This document shows, piece after piece, positions 28,427 to 38,439 of a stretch of DNA of 64,000 nucleotides (positions are counted from its first letter, which is position 1; each line of letters begins with the position of its first letter). The stretch lies in the NCBI RefSeq assembly GCF_002261425.1, contig NZ_NEVJ01000003.1:2852001-2916000 (forward strand), in the 5' to 3' direction. The position numbers were made by a program, and so were the translations under genes. Under the pieces are notes generated by a model. It had not been told where the DNA came from and ran no database searches. It was given only the letters and a program-made list of their open reading frames with translations. The stretch is from Bordetella genomosp. 9 (GTDB lineage: Bacteria > Pseudomonadota > Gammaproteobacteria > Burkholderiales > Burkholderiaceae_B).

Positions 28427-29308
28427 CTAGACCCAGGGCGGTCCCGCCATCAGAAGCCCAACGATACCAGCCAGGGCCAGGTAGGGGCCAAACGGCTGCG
28501 GTTGGTGGCGTCCCACGCGCCGCGCGAGGATCAGGCCCAGGCCCACCACGACGCCGGTCAGCGACGACACGATCAGCACCATGGGCAGCGCGGCCACCCC
28601 CAGCCAGGCGCCCAGCGCGGCCAGCAGCTTGAAATCGCCATAACCCATGCCTTCTCGGCCGGTCGTCCACAGGAATACGTGGTGCAGGCAGCGCAGGAAC
28701 AGGTAGCCGAGCGCCGCGCCCAGGATGGCCTGGACCGGGGTCGTGAAAACCGACTGCGTATTGACCAGCAGGCCGGCCCACACCAGCGGCAGGGTGATGA
28801 CGTCCGGCAGCAGCCCCGTCCGCGCATCGATCCACGCCAGCGCGATCAGTGCCGCGGCGAGCACCAGCGCGCACAGGGCCGCCAGGCTGGCGCCGTAGTG
28901 CCAGACGCACAGCGCATACAACGCGGCCGTCATCAGTTCGATGGCGGGATAGCGCCACGGGATACGCGCGCCGCAATCGCCGCAGCGACCGCGCAGGCCC
29001 AGCCAGCCCAGCACCGGAATGCGTCGCCAGCCGCGTATGGGGGCGGCGCAGGCGGGACATTGGCAGGCGGGACGGAACAGGCTGGGCCGCGTGCGCGCGG
29101 CGCCGTGGCCGGCGGCAGCGTGGAACGTATCACTGGCAATGTCATGGGCCGCGTCATATGACATATCCCGGGACGTTTCCCGGGACGTCTCGTCCCAGTC
29201 GTATTCCAGGATATGCGGCAGCCGGTGCACCACCGTCGTCAGCCAGCTGCCGACGGCCAGTCCGAACACGGCGGCGAGCACGACGGCCAGGTGGGGATCG
29301 ATGTACAC
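28427..29308 (-). CDS. pilD: Type IV prepilin leader peptidase / N-methyltransferase
   Basis: A 293-residue A24-family aspartyl protease embedded in the inner membrane. Both catalytic aspartates are visible: AWIDARTGLLPD near residue 160 and GMGYGDFK near 208. The zinc-type Cys tetrad of the methylase loop is kept (C84, C87, C109, C112). The N-terminal cytoplasmic loop carries an extra acidic/Ser-rich stretch of about 35 residues (roughly 37-75) before the Cys motif, which is unusual. No pilB or pilC lies next to it, so it may serve type II secretion or pili encoded elsewhere. It is followed by coaE and zapD. Confidence 0.92.
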   Translation of the reverse strand: MYIDPHLAVVLAAVFGLAVGSWLTTVVHRLPHILEYDWDETSRETSRDMSYDAAHDIASDTFHAAAGHGAARTRPSLFRPACQCPACAAPIRGWRRIPVLGWLGLRGRCGDCGARIPWRYPAIELMTAALYALCVWHYGASLAALCALVLAAALIALAWIDARTGLLPDVITLPLVWAGLLVNTQSVFTTPVQAILGAALGYLFLRCLHHVFLWTTGREGMGYGDFKLLAALGAWLGVAALPMVLIVSSLTGVVVGLGLILARRVGRHQPQPFGPYLALAGIVGLLMAGPPWV

Positions 29309-29375
29309 GTAAAGGTATCCAAAAAAAGGCCGTCCCGCGGCCCGGCGCCGGACGCGTCACGGCGCGTCGCGGCAA

Positions 29376-29403
29376 GTCACGTCAGGGCCAGTCACGTCAG
29401 GGC
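29376..29403. repeat. Two copies of a 13-bp direct repeat upstream of pilD
   Basis: GTCACGTCAGGGC occurs at 29376-29388 and 29391-29403, a 15-bp period. It lies in the 291-bp divergent region between pilD and the lipoprotein gene, which holds no other gene. It may be a regulator site or a small tandem duplication. Confidence 0.5.
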
Positions 29404-29599
29404 GCGGCGCGCCGGGCATGCAGCATGCTCGGCGACCGTTACGCCCGTTCGCGGACAGCGGGCGCCCGGCATTATTCCGACATGTCGTAATTTGTTCAAT
29501 GCCGAACCCGATCCCGTATTCAACACGGGAGACGGCGCGCCGCGGCAGAGCATTCATGCGAGAATTGCGCGCATGTTTTGCAACTCTGGATACGCTTTC

Positions 29600-30400
29600 A
29601 TGCCCGCCCTTCCCGCCATCGAAGAACGCCCGGTCCACTCCCTGCCATCCCGGCGCCTGCGGTCCGCCGCGGTCCTGGCGGCGATACTCGCGGGATCAGC
29701 CGGCGTGGCGGGCTGTGCCGAACAGCGGCAGGCGGGCTATTACGACCCGCCACGCGCCAGCACCGTCACCGATGCCCAGATCATGGGCACCGGCGCGGAT
29801 TACCGCCCGGTGGTGCGCGCGCCTTCGCAATTGCAGATCGACCTGAAGGCGCCCACGCCCAGCCAGCAACAACAGCAGGAAGCGCAGCGCGCCCGCGCGA
29901 TCCAGGAAGGCAACACCAGCGAAGACGGCCAACCGGTGCCGCCCGCCGGCACGGCGACGGCCGACGCAACCCCCGCGCCGGCCCCCGTACCCACCCCCAA
30001 CGCCGCCGAGCGCAACCTGGTGCCGCAACCGCAGACCTATATGGGCACCCTGCCCTGCTTCGCGGCGGGCATGGAATGCCAGGCCCAGCGCATCACGCTG
30101 ACGCTGGCGCCCAACGGCCGCTGGCGCGGCCGTTCCGCCTATCTGGACAATTCGCCCAAAAGCGAAAAACCCATCGCCGAACAAGGCTGCTGGCAGGTGA
30201 CCGACGAAAAGCCGCCGCGCGTGTTCCTGATCGGGCCGGACAACAATACCCGCGCCGAATTCGTCGTGGCCGCCAATAACGTGCTGCGCCTGCGCGCCAT
30301 CGGCGGCGTCACGCCCAACCTGAACTACACCCTGACGCGCCAGCCGGACCTGGATCCGATCAACGAACTGGCCAAGCAGACCCCGCCCAAGTGCCTGTGA
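29600..30400 (+). CDS. Lipoprotein with NlpE-like (copper-resistance) C-terminal domain
   Basis: A 266-residue secreted lipoprotein. A signal peptide with lipobox GVAGC (Cys about 39) is followed by a Gln/Ala-rich linker with a Pro/Ala/Thr stretch (about 90-135). The C-terminal domain of about 120 residues begins MGTLPCFAAGMECQ and continues ITLTLAPNGRWRGRSAYLD, the NlpE N-terminal fold pattern. NlpE is an outer-membrane lipoprotein that senses surface contact and copper through Cpx in E. coli; here only the beta-barrel-like domain is shared. The ATG at 29600 gives the best signal peptide; an ATG 28 bases upstream at 29572 is possible. Function in envelope stress or metal sensing is inferred. 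Confidence 0.8.
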   Translation: MPALPAIEERPVHSLPSRRLRSAAVLAAILAGSAGVAGCAEQRQAGYYDPPRASTVTDAQIMGTGADYRPVVRAPSQLQIDLKAPTPSQQQQQEAQRARAIQEGNTSEDGQPVPPAGTATADATPAPAPVPTPNAAERNLVPQPQTYMGTLPCFAAGMECQAQRITLTLAPNGRWRGRSAYLDNSPKSEKPIAEQGCWQVTDEKPPRVFLIGPDNNTRAEFVVAANNVLRLRAIGGVTPNLNYTLTRQPDLDPINELAKQTPPKCL

Positions 30401-30405
30401 TCGCG

Positions 30406-30423
30406 GCGCGGCGCCAGCCGCGC
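30406..30423. terminator. Bidirectional hairpin between the convergent lipoprotein and LuxR-HTH genes
   Basis: GCGCGGC pairs perfectly with GCCGCGC across a GCCA loop. It fills the 22-base gap between two convergent stop codons. There is no U-tract, so termination strength is uncertain. Confidence 0.5.
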
Positions 30424-30656
30424 TAGTCATTGCATCCGCTGTAGGGGCACATGCGGCACGCCAGTTCCATGGCATTGCGCACGCCCATTTTGCGGAAGAT
30501 GCGGGCCCGGTGGGCCTCCGCCGTCCGCGAAGAAATATTCAGCTCGATGGCGATGTATTTGTTGGATTTGCCGGTGACGAGATACGTCGCGATATCGCGC
30601 TCCCGGGGCGTCAGCGCCACCGCTCGATTCCCTGCGCACCCCCGCGGGTGATTCAT
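30423..30656 (-). CDS. Stand-alone LuxR-type helix-turn-helix regulator
   Basis: A 77-residue protein consisting almost only of a GerE/LuxR DNA-binding domain. The core reads ALTPRERDIATYLVTGKSNK, then IAIELNISSRTAEAHRARIF, then RKMGVRNAMELA. There is no receiver or ligand domain. A strong AGGGAGG ribosome site precedes the ATG. The C-terminus carries a Cys pair (CRMCPYSGC) not usual for the family. Small LuxR-only proteins act as constitutive regulators or partners of larger ones. Two adjacent palindromes lie about 60-95 bases upstream of the ATG and may be autoregulatory. Its targets are unknown. Confidence 0.85.
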   Translation of the reverse strand: MNHPRGCAGNRAVALTPRERDIATYLVTGKSNKYIAIELNISSRTAEAHRARIFRKMGVRNAMELACRMCPYSGCND

Positions 30657-30716
30657 GCTGGCCTCCCTGATGGTGGGTAGGCAGGTAGTCTTGCATGGAT
30701 GCCCGCGGGCCGAAAG

Positions 30717-30751
30717 CTGTCAGTTCTGACAGGGTGACGATTTTGTCACCC
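30717..30751. promoter_or_regulatory. Two adjacent perfect palindromes upstream of the LuxR-HTH gene
   Basis: CTGTCAG-TT-CTGACAG occupies 30717-30732 and GGGTGAC-N6-GTCACCC occupies 30732-30751; the two abut and share one base. They lie between the panC stop (30771) and the start of the small LuxR gene, about 60 bases before its ATG. They could be operators, or a hairpin ending panC transcription; there is no U-tract. Confidence 0.5.
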
Positions 30752-30770
30752 GACCAGTACAGATGGCGTC

Positions 30771-32547
<1,777 letters not shown>

Positions 32548-32564
32548 GAGAGAGGGGCTGCCGC

Positions 32565-32753
32565 TCAGTCGTTTTGATAGACGTATGGCCTTTGCGGGAC
32601 ACGCGCGGCGCGGAAGCCTTCGAGCAGTTCCGGATCCTGGGGCTTGTCCCACAGCAGGCCACGGCCTTCGCGCTGCCGCTTTTCCACGTCGGGATGCTGC
32701 TTTTTGTAGTCCTTCAGGAAACGGGTGATTTCCGACTCGTAGTTGTTGGCCAT
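32565..32753 (-). CDS. DUF3460 family small protein
   Basis: A 62-residue soluble protein beginning MANNYESEITRFLKDYKKQH and containing RQREGRGLLWDKPQD, the pattern of DUF3460, a betaproteobacterial family without known function. It is the first gene of the DUF3460-scpA-panC unit, 17 bases before scpA. Charged and probably helical. It starts 102 bases from the divergent exporter gene. Confidence 0.88.
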   Translation of the reverse strand: MANNYESEITRFLKDYKKQHPDVEKRQREGRGLLWDKPQDPELLEGFRAARVPQRPYVYQND

Positions 32754-32854
32754 GGAACCGTGCGTCAGGGAGTTGCGTCAGCCGCCAGTTTACTGCAAGG
32801 GCGGCCGAAAGCACGGCGTTACAATGGGCCGGCACCCCGCCGCTTCCCCCCGAC

Positions 32855-34303
32855 ATGTCCACGAAAACGCTGGCCTCCGTCCCTCCGCTCGCCGATCCCG
32901 CCGCCCTGCGGGCGGCAAAAATGATCCCCTTCATCGTTGGTTGCGCCCTGTTCATGCAGATGCTGGACGCGACCGTGGTCGCCACCGCCCTGCCGGCGAT
33001 GGCGGCGTCCCTGGATTCAACGCCGGTCGCGCTGAACGTCGCGATCACGTCCTATCTGCTGGCCGCCGCGGTCTTCGTCCCGGTCAGCGGCTGGGCCGCC
33101 GACCGTTTCGGCGCCCGCCGCGTCTTCATCGCCGCCATCGCCCTGTTCACCCTGAGCTCGGTGGCCTGCGCCGTATCGCAGACGGTCACGCAGCTGGTCC
33201 TGTCGCGGGTGGCGCAGGGGGTGGCGGGCGCCATGATGGTGCCCGTGGGGCGGATCATCCTGCTGCGCACCGTGCCCAAGGAAGACCTGCTGAAGGCCAT
33301 GTCCTTCCTGTCCATTCCCGCCCTGCTGGGCCCGGTCATCGGGCCGCCGCTGGGCGGTTTCCTGGTGACCTATGCCTCCTGGCACTGGATCTTCCTGATC
33401 AACGTGCCCATGGGGATACTGGGCATCGCGCTGATCATGCGCTATATCCAGGAAGTCCGCGAAGAAGGCGTGCCGCGCCTGGACTGGCTGGGCTTCCTGC
33501 TCAGCGGTATCAGCATGGCCACGCTGGTCAGCGGCTTCGAGGCCGCCGGCCGCGATGCGTCGATCGAGGCGCTGGGCGTGGTGGCCATCGGCCTGGTCAG
33601 CGGGTTCTGGTACGTGCACCATTCCCGCCGGGTCGCCCATCCCATCATCGACCTGTCGCTGATGCGCATCCCCACTTTCGCCATTTCGACGCTGGCCGGC
33701 AATCTCTGCCGCTTTTCGGTGGGGGCCACGCCCTTTCTGCTGGCCATGCTGCTGCAGGTGGGCTTCGGGCTGTCGCCCTTCGCGGCCGGCATGATCACCT
33801 TCGCCAGCGCGGCCGGCGCCCTGCTGATGAAATTCGTGGCCACGCCCATCGTGCGCCGTTTCGGCTTTCGCCAGGTGCTGACGGTGAACGCGCTGCTGAC
33901 CGGCGCCTTCATCTGCGTCTGCGCGCTGTTCCAGCCCAGCACGCCGTCCTGGGTGATCATCCTGGTGCTGCTGATCGGCGGTTTTTTCCGCTCGCTGCAG
34001 TTCACCGGCGTCAATACGCTGACCTATGCCGACATCGGGCCCGACAAGATGAGCCGCGCCAGCAGCTTCGCCGCCATGGCGCAGCAACTGGGCGTCAGCC
34101 TGGGGGTGGGCGTGGCCGCGGTCACGCTGAACGTCAGCATGGCGCTGCGCGGTTCGGAGCGCGCCACCGTGACCGACATCGTGGCCGGCTTCCTGGTGAT
34201 CGGGCTGCTGTGCGCCGCTTCCTTCTTCTCCTTCCGGCGGCTGGATCCGGCGGCGGGCAATCAACTGAACGGACGCAAGGTGCAGACCAGCGATGAAGAA
34301 TGA
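32855..34303 (+). CDS. DHA2-type (EmrB/QacA) MFS drug exporter
   Basis: A 482-residue major facilitator with about fourteen hydrophobic segments. Motif D1-like [14 protein letters not shown] lies in the first helix, motif A is [13 protein letters not shown], and the antiporter motif C is [10 protein letters not shown]. These mark a proton-coupled 14-helix drug or toxin exporter of the inner membrane. There is no adjacent EmrA-type adaptor. Its last 11 bases overlap glpK, an odd partnership since glycerol kinase has no known link to drug export. The substrate is unknown. Confidence 0.9.
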   Translation: MSTKTLASVPPLADPAALRAAKMIPFIVGCALFMQMLDATVVATALPAMAASLDSTPVALNVAITSYLLAAAVFVPVSGWAADRFGARRVFIAAIALFTLSSVACAVSQTVTQLVLSRVAQGVAGAMMVPVGRIILLRTVPKEDLLKAMSFLSIPALLGPVIGPPLGGFLVTYASWHWIFLINVPMGILGIALIMRYIQEVREEGVPRLDWLGFLLSGISMATLVSGFEAAGRDASIEALGVVAIGLVSGFWYVHHSRRVAHPIIDLSLMRIPTFAISTLAGNLCRFSVGATPFLLAMLLQVGFGLSPFAAGMITFASAAGALLMKFVATPIVRRFGFRQVLTVNALLTGAFICVCALFQPSTPSWVIILVLLIGGFFRSLQFTGVNTLTYADIGPDKMSRASSFAAMAQQLGVSLGVGVAAVTLNVSMALRGSERATVTDIVAGFLVIGLLCAASFFSFRRLDPAAGNQLNGRKVQTSDEE

Positions 34304-35843
34304 ATACATTCTTGCCCTGGACCAGGGCACGACCAGTTCGCGCGCCATCGTTTTCGATGGCGAAGGCCGCGCGCGCGGCGTGGGCCAGCGTGAATTCCGC
34401 CAGTATTACCCGCACCCCGGCTGGGTCGAGCACGACGCCAACGAGATCTGGCGCAGCCAGCTGGAAGTCGCCCGCGAAGCCCTGCACAACGCCGGGGCGA
34501 CCGCGGCCGACATCGCGGCCATCGGCATTACCAACCAGCGCGAAACCACGCTGATCTGGGACCGCGCGACCGGCCGGCCGCTGGCCCACGCCATCGTCTG
34601 GCAGGACCGCCGCACGGCGGACGCCTGCGACCGCATGCGCGCGGAAGGCCGCGCCGACTTCCTGCAGGAACGCACGGGGCTGGTGCTGGACGCCTATTTC
34701 GCCGGCACCAAGCTGGCCTGGCTGCTGGACAACGTGCCGGGCGCGCGCGCCGCCGCCGAACGCGGCGAAGTGGCCTTCGGCACCGTCGATACGTGGTTGA
34801 TCTGGCAGCTGACGGGCGGCAAGGTGCACAGCACCGATTGCACCAACGCGTCGCGCACGCTGCTGTTCGACATCCACAAGCAGGATTGGAGCGACGAGCT
34901 GCTGCAATGCCTGAATATTCCGCGTTCGGTGCTGCCCGGCGTGGCGCCCAGCAGCGCGGTAGTGGCCGAGACGCTGCCGCAATGGTTCGGCGGCGCGATA
35001 CCGATCGCGGGCGTCGCCGGCGATCAGCAGGCCGCGACCTTCGGGCAGGCCTGCTTCAAGCCCGGCATGGCGAAGAATACCTACGGCACGGGCTGCTTCA
35101 TGCTGATGAACGTCGGCGACAAGCCGGTCGTGTCGCGCCACCAGTTGCTGTCGACGGTGGGCTGGGGCCTGCCCCGCCCGGAAGAAGACACCGCCGACGC
35201 GCAGGTGTTCAGCGGCGGCGGGCCGGCATGGACGCCCACCTTCATGCTGGAAGGCGGCGTGTTCGTCGCCGGCGCGGCGGTGCAGTGGCTGCGCGACGGG
35301 CTGGGCATCATCCAGCGCTCGGAAGACGTGGAAGCGCTGGCCGGCAGCGTCGCCGATACGGACGACGTGTTCCTGGTACCGGCATTCGCGGGGCTGGGCG
35401 CGCCGCATTGGGATCCCTATGCGCGTGGCACCCTGGTGGGCCTGACGCGCGGCACGACGCGCGCCCACGTGGCGCGCGCGACGCTGGAAGCCATCGCCCT
35501 GCAAAGCGCCGAACTGATGACGGCGATGACGGCGGACAGCGGGATCGCGCTTTCCGAGCTGCGCGTCGATGGCGGCGCGGCGCGCAACGACCTGCTGATG
35601 CAGATGCAGGCGGATCTGCTGGGCGTGCCGGTGGTGCGGCCGCGCGTCTCCGAATCGACGGCGCGCGGCGCCGCGGGACTGGCGGGGCTGGCGGTCGGGT
35701 TCTGGAAGGATATGGACGCCTTCGCCGCCCAGTGGCAGGCGGAACGGCGCTTCGAACCCACCTGGTCGGCCGACCAGCGCGAAGCGCGCCTGCGGCGCTG
35801 GGGGCAGGCGGTGGAGCTATCCCGAAATTGGACCCGCGGCTGA
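34293..35843 (+). CDS. glpK: Glycerol kinase
   Basis: A 516-residue FGGY kinase that phosphorylates glycerol to sn-glycerol 3-phosphate in the cytosol. Motifs are complete: the phosphate-1 loop [19 protein letters not shown] (near residue 9), the glycerol-binding [31 protein letters not shown], and the [11 protein letters not shown] phosphate-2 motif. Its ATG lies inside the end of the exporter gene, implying coupling. The usual partners glpD, glpF and glpR are not in the window. A LysR gene follows after 7 bases. Confidence 0.95.
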   Translation: MKNEYILALDQGTTSSRAIVFDGEGRARGVGQREFRQYYPHPGWVEHDANEIWRSQLEVAREALHNAGATAADIAAIGITNQRETTLIWDRATGRPLAHAIVWQDRRTADACDRMRAEGRADFLQERTGLVLDAYFAGTKLAWLLDNVPGARAAAERGEVAFGTVDTWLIWQLTGGKVHSTDCTNASRTLLFDIHKQDWSDELLQCLNIPRSVLPGVAPSSAVVAETLPQWFGGAIPIAGVAGDQQAATFGQACFKPGMAKNTYGTGCFMLMNVGDKPVVSRHQLLSTVGWGLPRPEEDTADAQVFSGGGPAWTPTFMLEGGVFVAGAAVQWLRDGLGIIQRSEDVEALAGSVADTDDVFLVPAFAGLGAPHWDPYARGTLVGLTRGTTRAHVARATLEAIALQSAELMTAMTADSGIALSELRVDGGAARNDLLMQMQADLLGVPVVRPRVSESTARGAAGLAGLAVGFWKDMDAFAAQWQAERRFEPTWSADQREARLRRWGQAVELSRNWTRG

Positions 35844-35850
35844 TGGCGCC

Positions 35851-36747
35851 ATGAACCTGGCCCGTATCGATCTGGTTACGCTGGCGCTGTTCGTCTCGGT
35901 CGCGCGGCTGGGCAGCATATCGGCGGGCGCGCGGCAGGCGCGGTTGGCGGTGGGCGCGGCCAGCAAGCGGATTTCGGATCTGGAAGCCGCGCTGGGATCG
36001 CCGCTGCTGTTCCGCAAGGCGGCCGGCGTGGAGTTGACGGATGCGGGCCAGGCGTGCCTGGCGCACGCGACGCGCATCCTGCAGGAAGTCGACCAGATGG
36101 CGGGCACGCTGTCCGATTACGCCCAGGGCGTGCGCGGGCAGGTGCGGATCGCGGCCAATACGTCGTCGATCACGCAGTTCCTGCCTGACGACCTGTCGCG
36201 GTTCATGACGGAACATCCCGCCGTCCGCATCGACCTGGAAGAACAGAACAGCAGCGATATCGTCGCCGCCGTGGCCGAAAACCGCGCGGACATCGGCATC
36301 TTCGGCGAACGTACGCCGGAAGCGGGCCTGCAGGCCTTCCCCTATCGGCGCGACGAACTCATGCTCGTGGTGCCCGACAGCCACCCGCTGGCCACGCGCG
36401 CCAGCGTCGCGTTCGCCGAAACGCTGGAGTACGACTACGTCAGCCTGCCGCCCAGCACGTCGCTGGCCAGCCTGCTGGCGCAGGAATGCACGCGGCTGGA
36501 CATGCCCATGAAGCTGCGCATCCAGGTCCGCAGCTTCGACGCGATCTGCCGCATGGTGGTCGCCACGCGCGGCATCGGCGTTCTGCCGCGCATCGCGGCC
36601 GAGCCGCATGCGCGCTCGATGCAGTTGAAGCTGATTCCCCTGACGGACGACTGGACGCGGCGCTGGCTGCTGCTGGCCGTGCGCGACGTGGAAACGCTCA
36701 CGCAGGCCGCCCGCATGCTGCTGTCGCAGCTGCGCGCGGCGGACTAG
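35851..36747 (+). CDS. LysR-type transcriptional regulator
   Basis: A 298-residue LysR protein. The winged HTH (DLVTLALFVSVARLGSISAG through LEAALGSPLLFRK) occupies the first 65 residues and a PBP2 effector domain starts near 90. It begins 7 bases after glpK in the same direction, so it is probably co-expressed with the exporter and glpK. LysR genes more often diverge from their target, so its targets are uncertain. No ligand can be predicted. Confidence 0.92.
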   Translation: MNLARIDLVTLALFVSVARLGSISAGARQARLAVGAASKRISDLEAALGSPLLFRKAAGVELTDAGQACLAHATRILQEVDQMAGTLSDYAQGVRGQVRIAANTSSITQFLPDDLSRFMTEHPAVRIDLEEQNSSDIVAAVAENRADIGIFGERTPEAGLQAFPYRRDELMLVVPDSHPLATRASVAFAETLEYDYVSLPPSTSLASLLAQECTRLDMPMKLRIQVRSFDAICRMVVATRGIGVLPRIAAEPHARSMQLKLIPLTDDWTRRWLLLAVRDVETLTQAARMLLSQLRAAD

Positions 36748-36830
36748 CGCGGCCCCACGCAACGCAAGCCGCAGACGCGCGTAGCAGACGCGCCAGGCAC
36801 GCGCGACTGGCGCGCGCCCGGCCGCGATCG

Positions 36831-38063
36831 TCAGCCGCGCGCCAGCGTCACCGCGTCGGCGACCGCCTCGGCCGTTGCCGCGCTCAGGGTCCATCCCAGG
36901 TGGCCGTGCCCCGTGTTGTAGAACACGCCCGGCGATCGGCCGCGCCCGACCCTGGGCAACATGCTGGGCAGCATGGGCCGCAGTCCCGCCCACGGAATCA
37001 CCCGCGCCGTCGAAGCCCCGGGAAAATGCCGGCGTGTCCAATTCACCAACGGCGCGATCCGATCCGCCCGGATATCCCGGTTGTAGCCGTTCAACTCCGC
37101 GGTGCCGGCCACACGGAAGCGGTCCCGCCCCAGCCGGCTGGTGACGATCTTGGCGGCATCGTCGAGCAGGCTGACCCAGGGCGCGGACGCCTGGCTTTCC
37201 GCATCGTCCAGGCAGACGGTGATGGAATAGCCCTTGACCGGATAGATGTTCACTCGGTCGCCGGCCATGGCGGCGAACTGGCGGCTCGCGACGCCGGCGC
37301 ACACCACGACGGCGTCGAAGGTTTCCGTGCCGGCCTCTTCGCCCTGGCGGACGTCCATGGCGATGCCAGCCGCGTCGCCAGCGCCCAGGCGACGGAGCGC
37401 GCTCACGGCCGTGTCGTAGCGGAACGCCACCCCCAGCCGCGCGCAGGCATCGGCCAGGCCCCGCGTGAACTTATGGATATCGCCGGTGGAATCGGATGGC
37501 GTGAAAAAGCCGCCATGGAAACGTCCCCGCAGCGCCGGCTCGATGGCCCGGATTTCTTCCGGCGTGACCGGATCGCGCTCCAGCCCGCCTTCCCGCAGCA
37601 GCGCGTTCGTCGCCGCCGCGCGCTCGAACTCCTCTTTGCTGCCGTAGACGTGCAGGATCCCGCGCCGTTCCAGATCGAAATCTATGCCTTCGCGCCTGGC
37701 GATCTCGAACAGATGCTCGCGCGCGGCGATCGCCAGCCGCACCGTTTCCAGCGTATTGGCGCGGTACCTGGGTATCTGCCGCAGGAATTCCGCGATCCAG
37801 GTGTATTTGTGCCAGCTGGGCAGCGGATTGAGCAGCAGCGGCGCGTCGCGCGTGAACATCCATCGCAAGCCCTTCAGGATGGTGGCGCGGCTGTTCCAGA
37901 CTTCCGCGTTGCTGGCCGACAGCTGGCCGCCGTTGGCGAAGGAGGTGTCCATGGCGGCATAGCGGCCGCGCTCGAACACGGTAACGGCATGGCCGCGGCA
38001 GACAAGGGCGTAAGCGGTCGTGACGCCGGTAATTCCGGCGCCGATGATGGCGATGCGTGGCAT
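36831..38063 (-). CDS. dadA: DadA-like FAD-dependent D-amino-acid (or glycine) dehydrogenase
   Basis: A 410-residue DAO-family flavoprotein. The dinucleotide motif IAIIGAGITGVTTAYAL is at the N-terminus, followed by the DadA pattern DTSFANGGQLSASNAEVWNS. The C-terminal GHGHLGWTLSAATAE closes the FAD site. DadA oxidises D-amino acids, chiefly D-alanine, to keto acids at the inner membrane face. Here the gene lies behind a tandem glycine riboswitch (38117-38295), which implies that glycine turns it on, so it may feed on glycine or on amino acids in the glycine/serine/alanine group. No alr/dadX gene is adjacent. Symbol by family resemblance only. Confidence 0.85.
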   Translation of the reverse strand: MPRIAIIGAGITGVTTAYALVCRGHAVTVFERGRYAAMDTSFANGGQLSASNAEVWNSRATILKGLRWMFTRDAPLLLNPLPSWHKYTWIAEFLRQIPRYRANTLETVRLAIAAREHLFEIARREGIDFDLERRGILHVYGSKEEFERAAATNALLREGGLERDPVTPEEIRAIEPALRGRFHGGFFTPSDSTGDIHKFTRGLADACARLGVAFRYDTAVSALRRLGAGDAAGIAMDVRQGEEAGTETFDAVVVCAGVASRQFAAMAGDRVNIYPVKGYSITVCLDDAESQASAPWVSLLDDAAKIVTSRLGRDRFRVAGTAELNGYNRDIRADRIAPLVNWTRRHFPGASTARVIPWAGLRPMLPSMLPRVGRGRSPGVFYNTGHGHLGWTLSAATAEAVADAVTLARG

Positions 38064-38089
38064 GACATGGTCCAGTAGAGGTCGACATA

Positions 38090-38107
38090 GCCGGCCGGTT
38101 GGCCGGC
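38090..38107 (-). promoter_or_regulatory. Hairpin between the glycine riboswitch and dadA (expression platform candidate)
   Basis: GCCGGCC pairs perfectly with GGCCGGC across a four-base AACC loop. It stands 10 bases after the second aptamer and about 27 bases before the ATG. There is no U-tract, so control of translation or Rho access is more likely than intrinsic termination. Confidence 0.45.
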
Positions 38108-38116
38108 GCCATGCCC

Positions 38117-38295
38117 CATCTGTCCATGTACCTGAGAGTTTGCGCCCGCGCCTGGCAATTCATGGCGGGGCTCCCCTTCGGTGGGCGCGATCAGCGCCTC
38201 TCTCCAGATGTTCCCCGTCGCACGGTCCTTTTGCCTGAGAGTTTCCGGGGCGGTTGCTCCGTCGGCGTCGTCGTGATGACCGATCTCTTCCGTGC
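38117..38295 (-). promoter_or_regulatory. Tandem glycine riboswitch (two gcvT-type aptamers)
   Basis: Read on the minus strand, aptamer 1 (38295-38220) begins GCACGGAAGAGA and ends in ACTCTCAGGCAAAAGGACC, with GCACGG/CCGTGC as its closing P1 helix and GACGGAGCAACCGCC in the middle. A 9-base linker follows. Aptamer 2 (38210-38117) begins CATCTGGAGAGAGG and ends ACTCTCAGGTACATGGACAG, closed by CATCTG/CAGATG, with CACCGAAGGGGAGCCCCGCC in the middle. The conserved GGAGAG-type start, CCGAAGGGG core and CTCAGG 3' end match the glycine (gcvT) class in both halves. It controls the dadA-like gene 54 bases downstream. The rest of the 376-base gap to the GST gene shows no gene. Confidence 0.9.
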
Positions 38296-38439
38296 CACGA
38301 TCGAGAACGTCCGGACATTAGCACCAATGCGGCCCGCCGCACAAGATCGGCGTTGCCGGTGTCGCCGCGATGCGCGACGCGGCCTGCACGGATGCGAATA
38401 TCATGCACGTGCGTCGACACACCCTGGAGGAACGCCGTG

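Noticed and set aside
38090..38107. Intrinsic terminator of the riboswitch
   Set aside because: The stem is strong but no U-tract follows, so it is recorded as a possible expression platform only.
38101..38280. Small coding regions in the dadA/GST divergent region
   Set aside because: The conserved sequence there is explained by the tandem glycine aptamers on the minus strand; predicted peptides are not protein-like.
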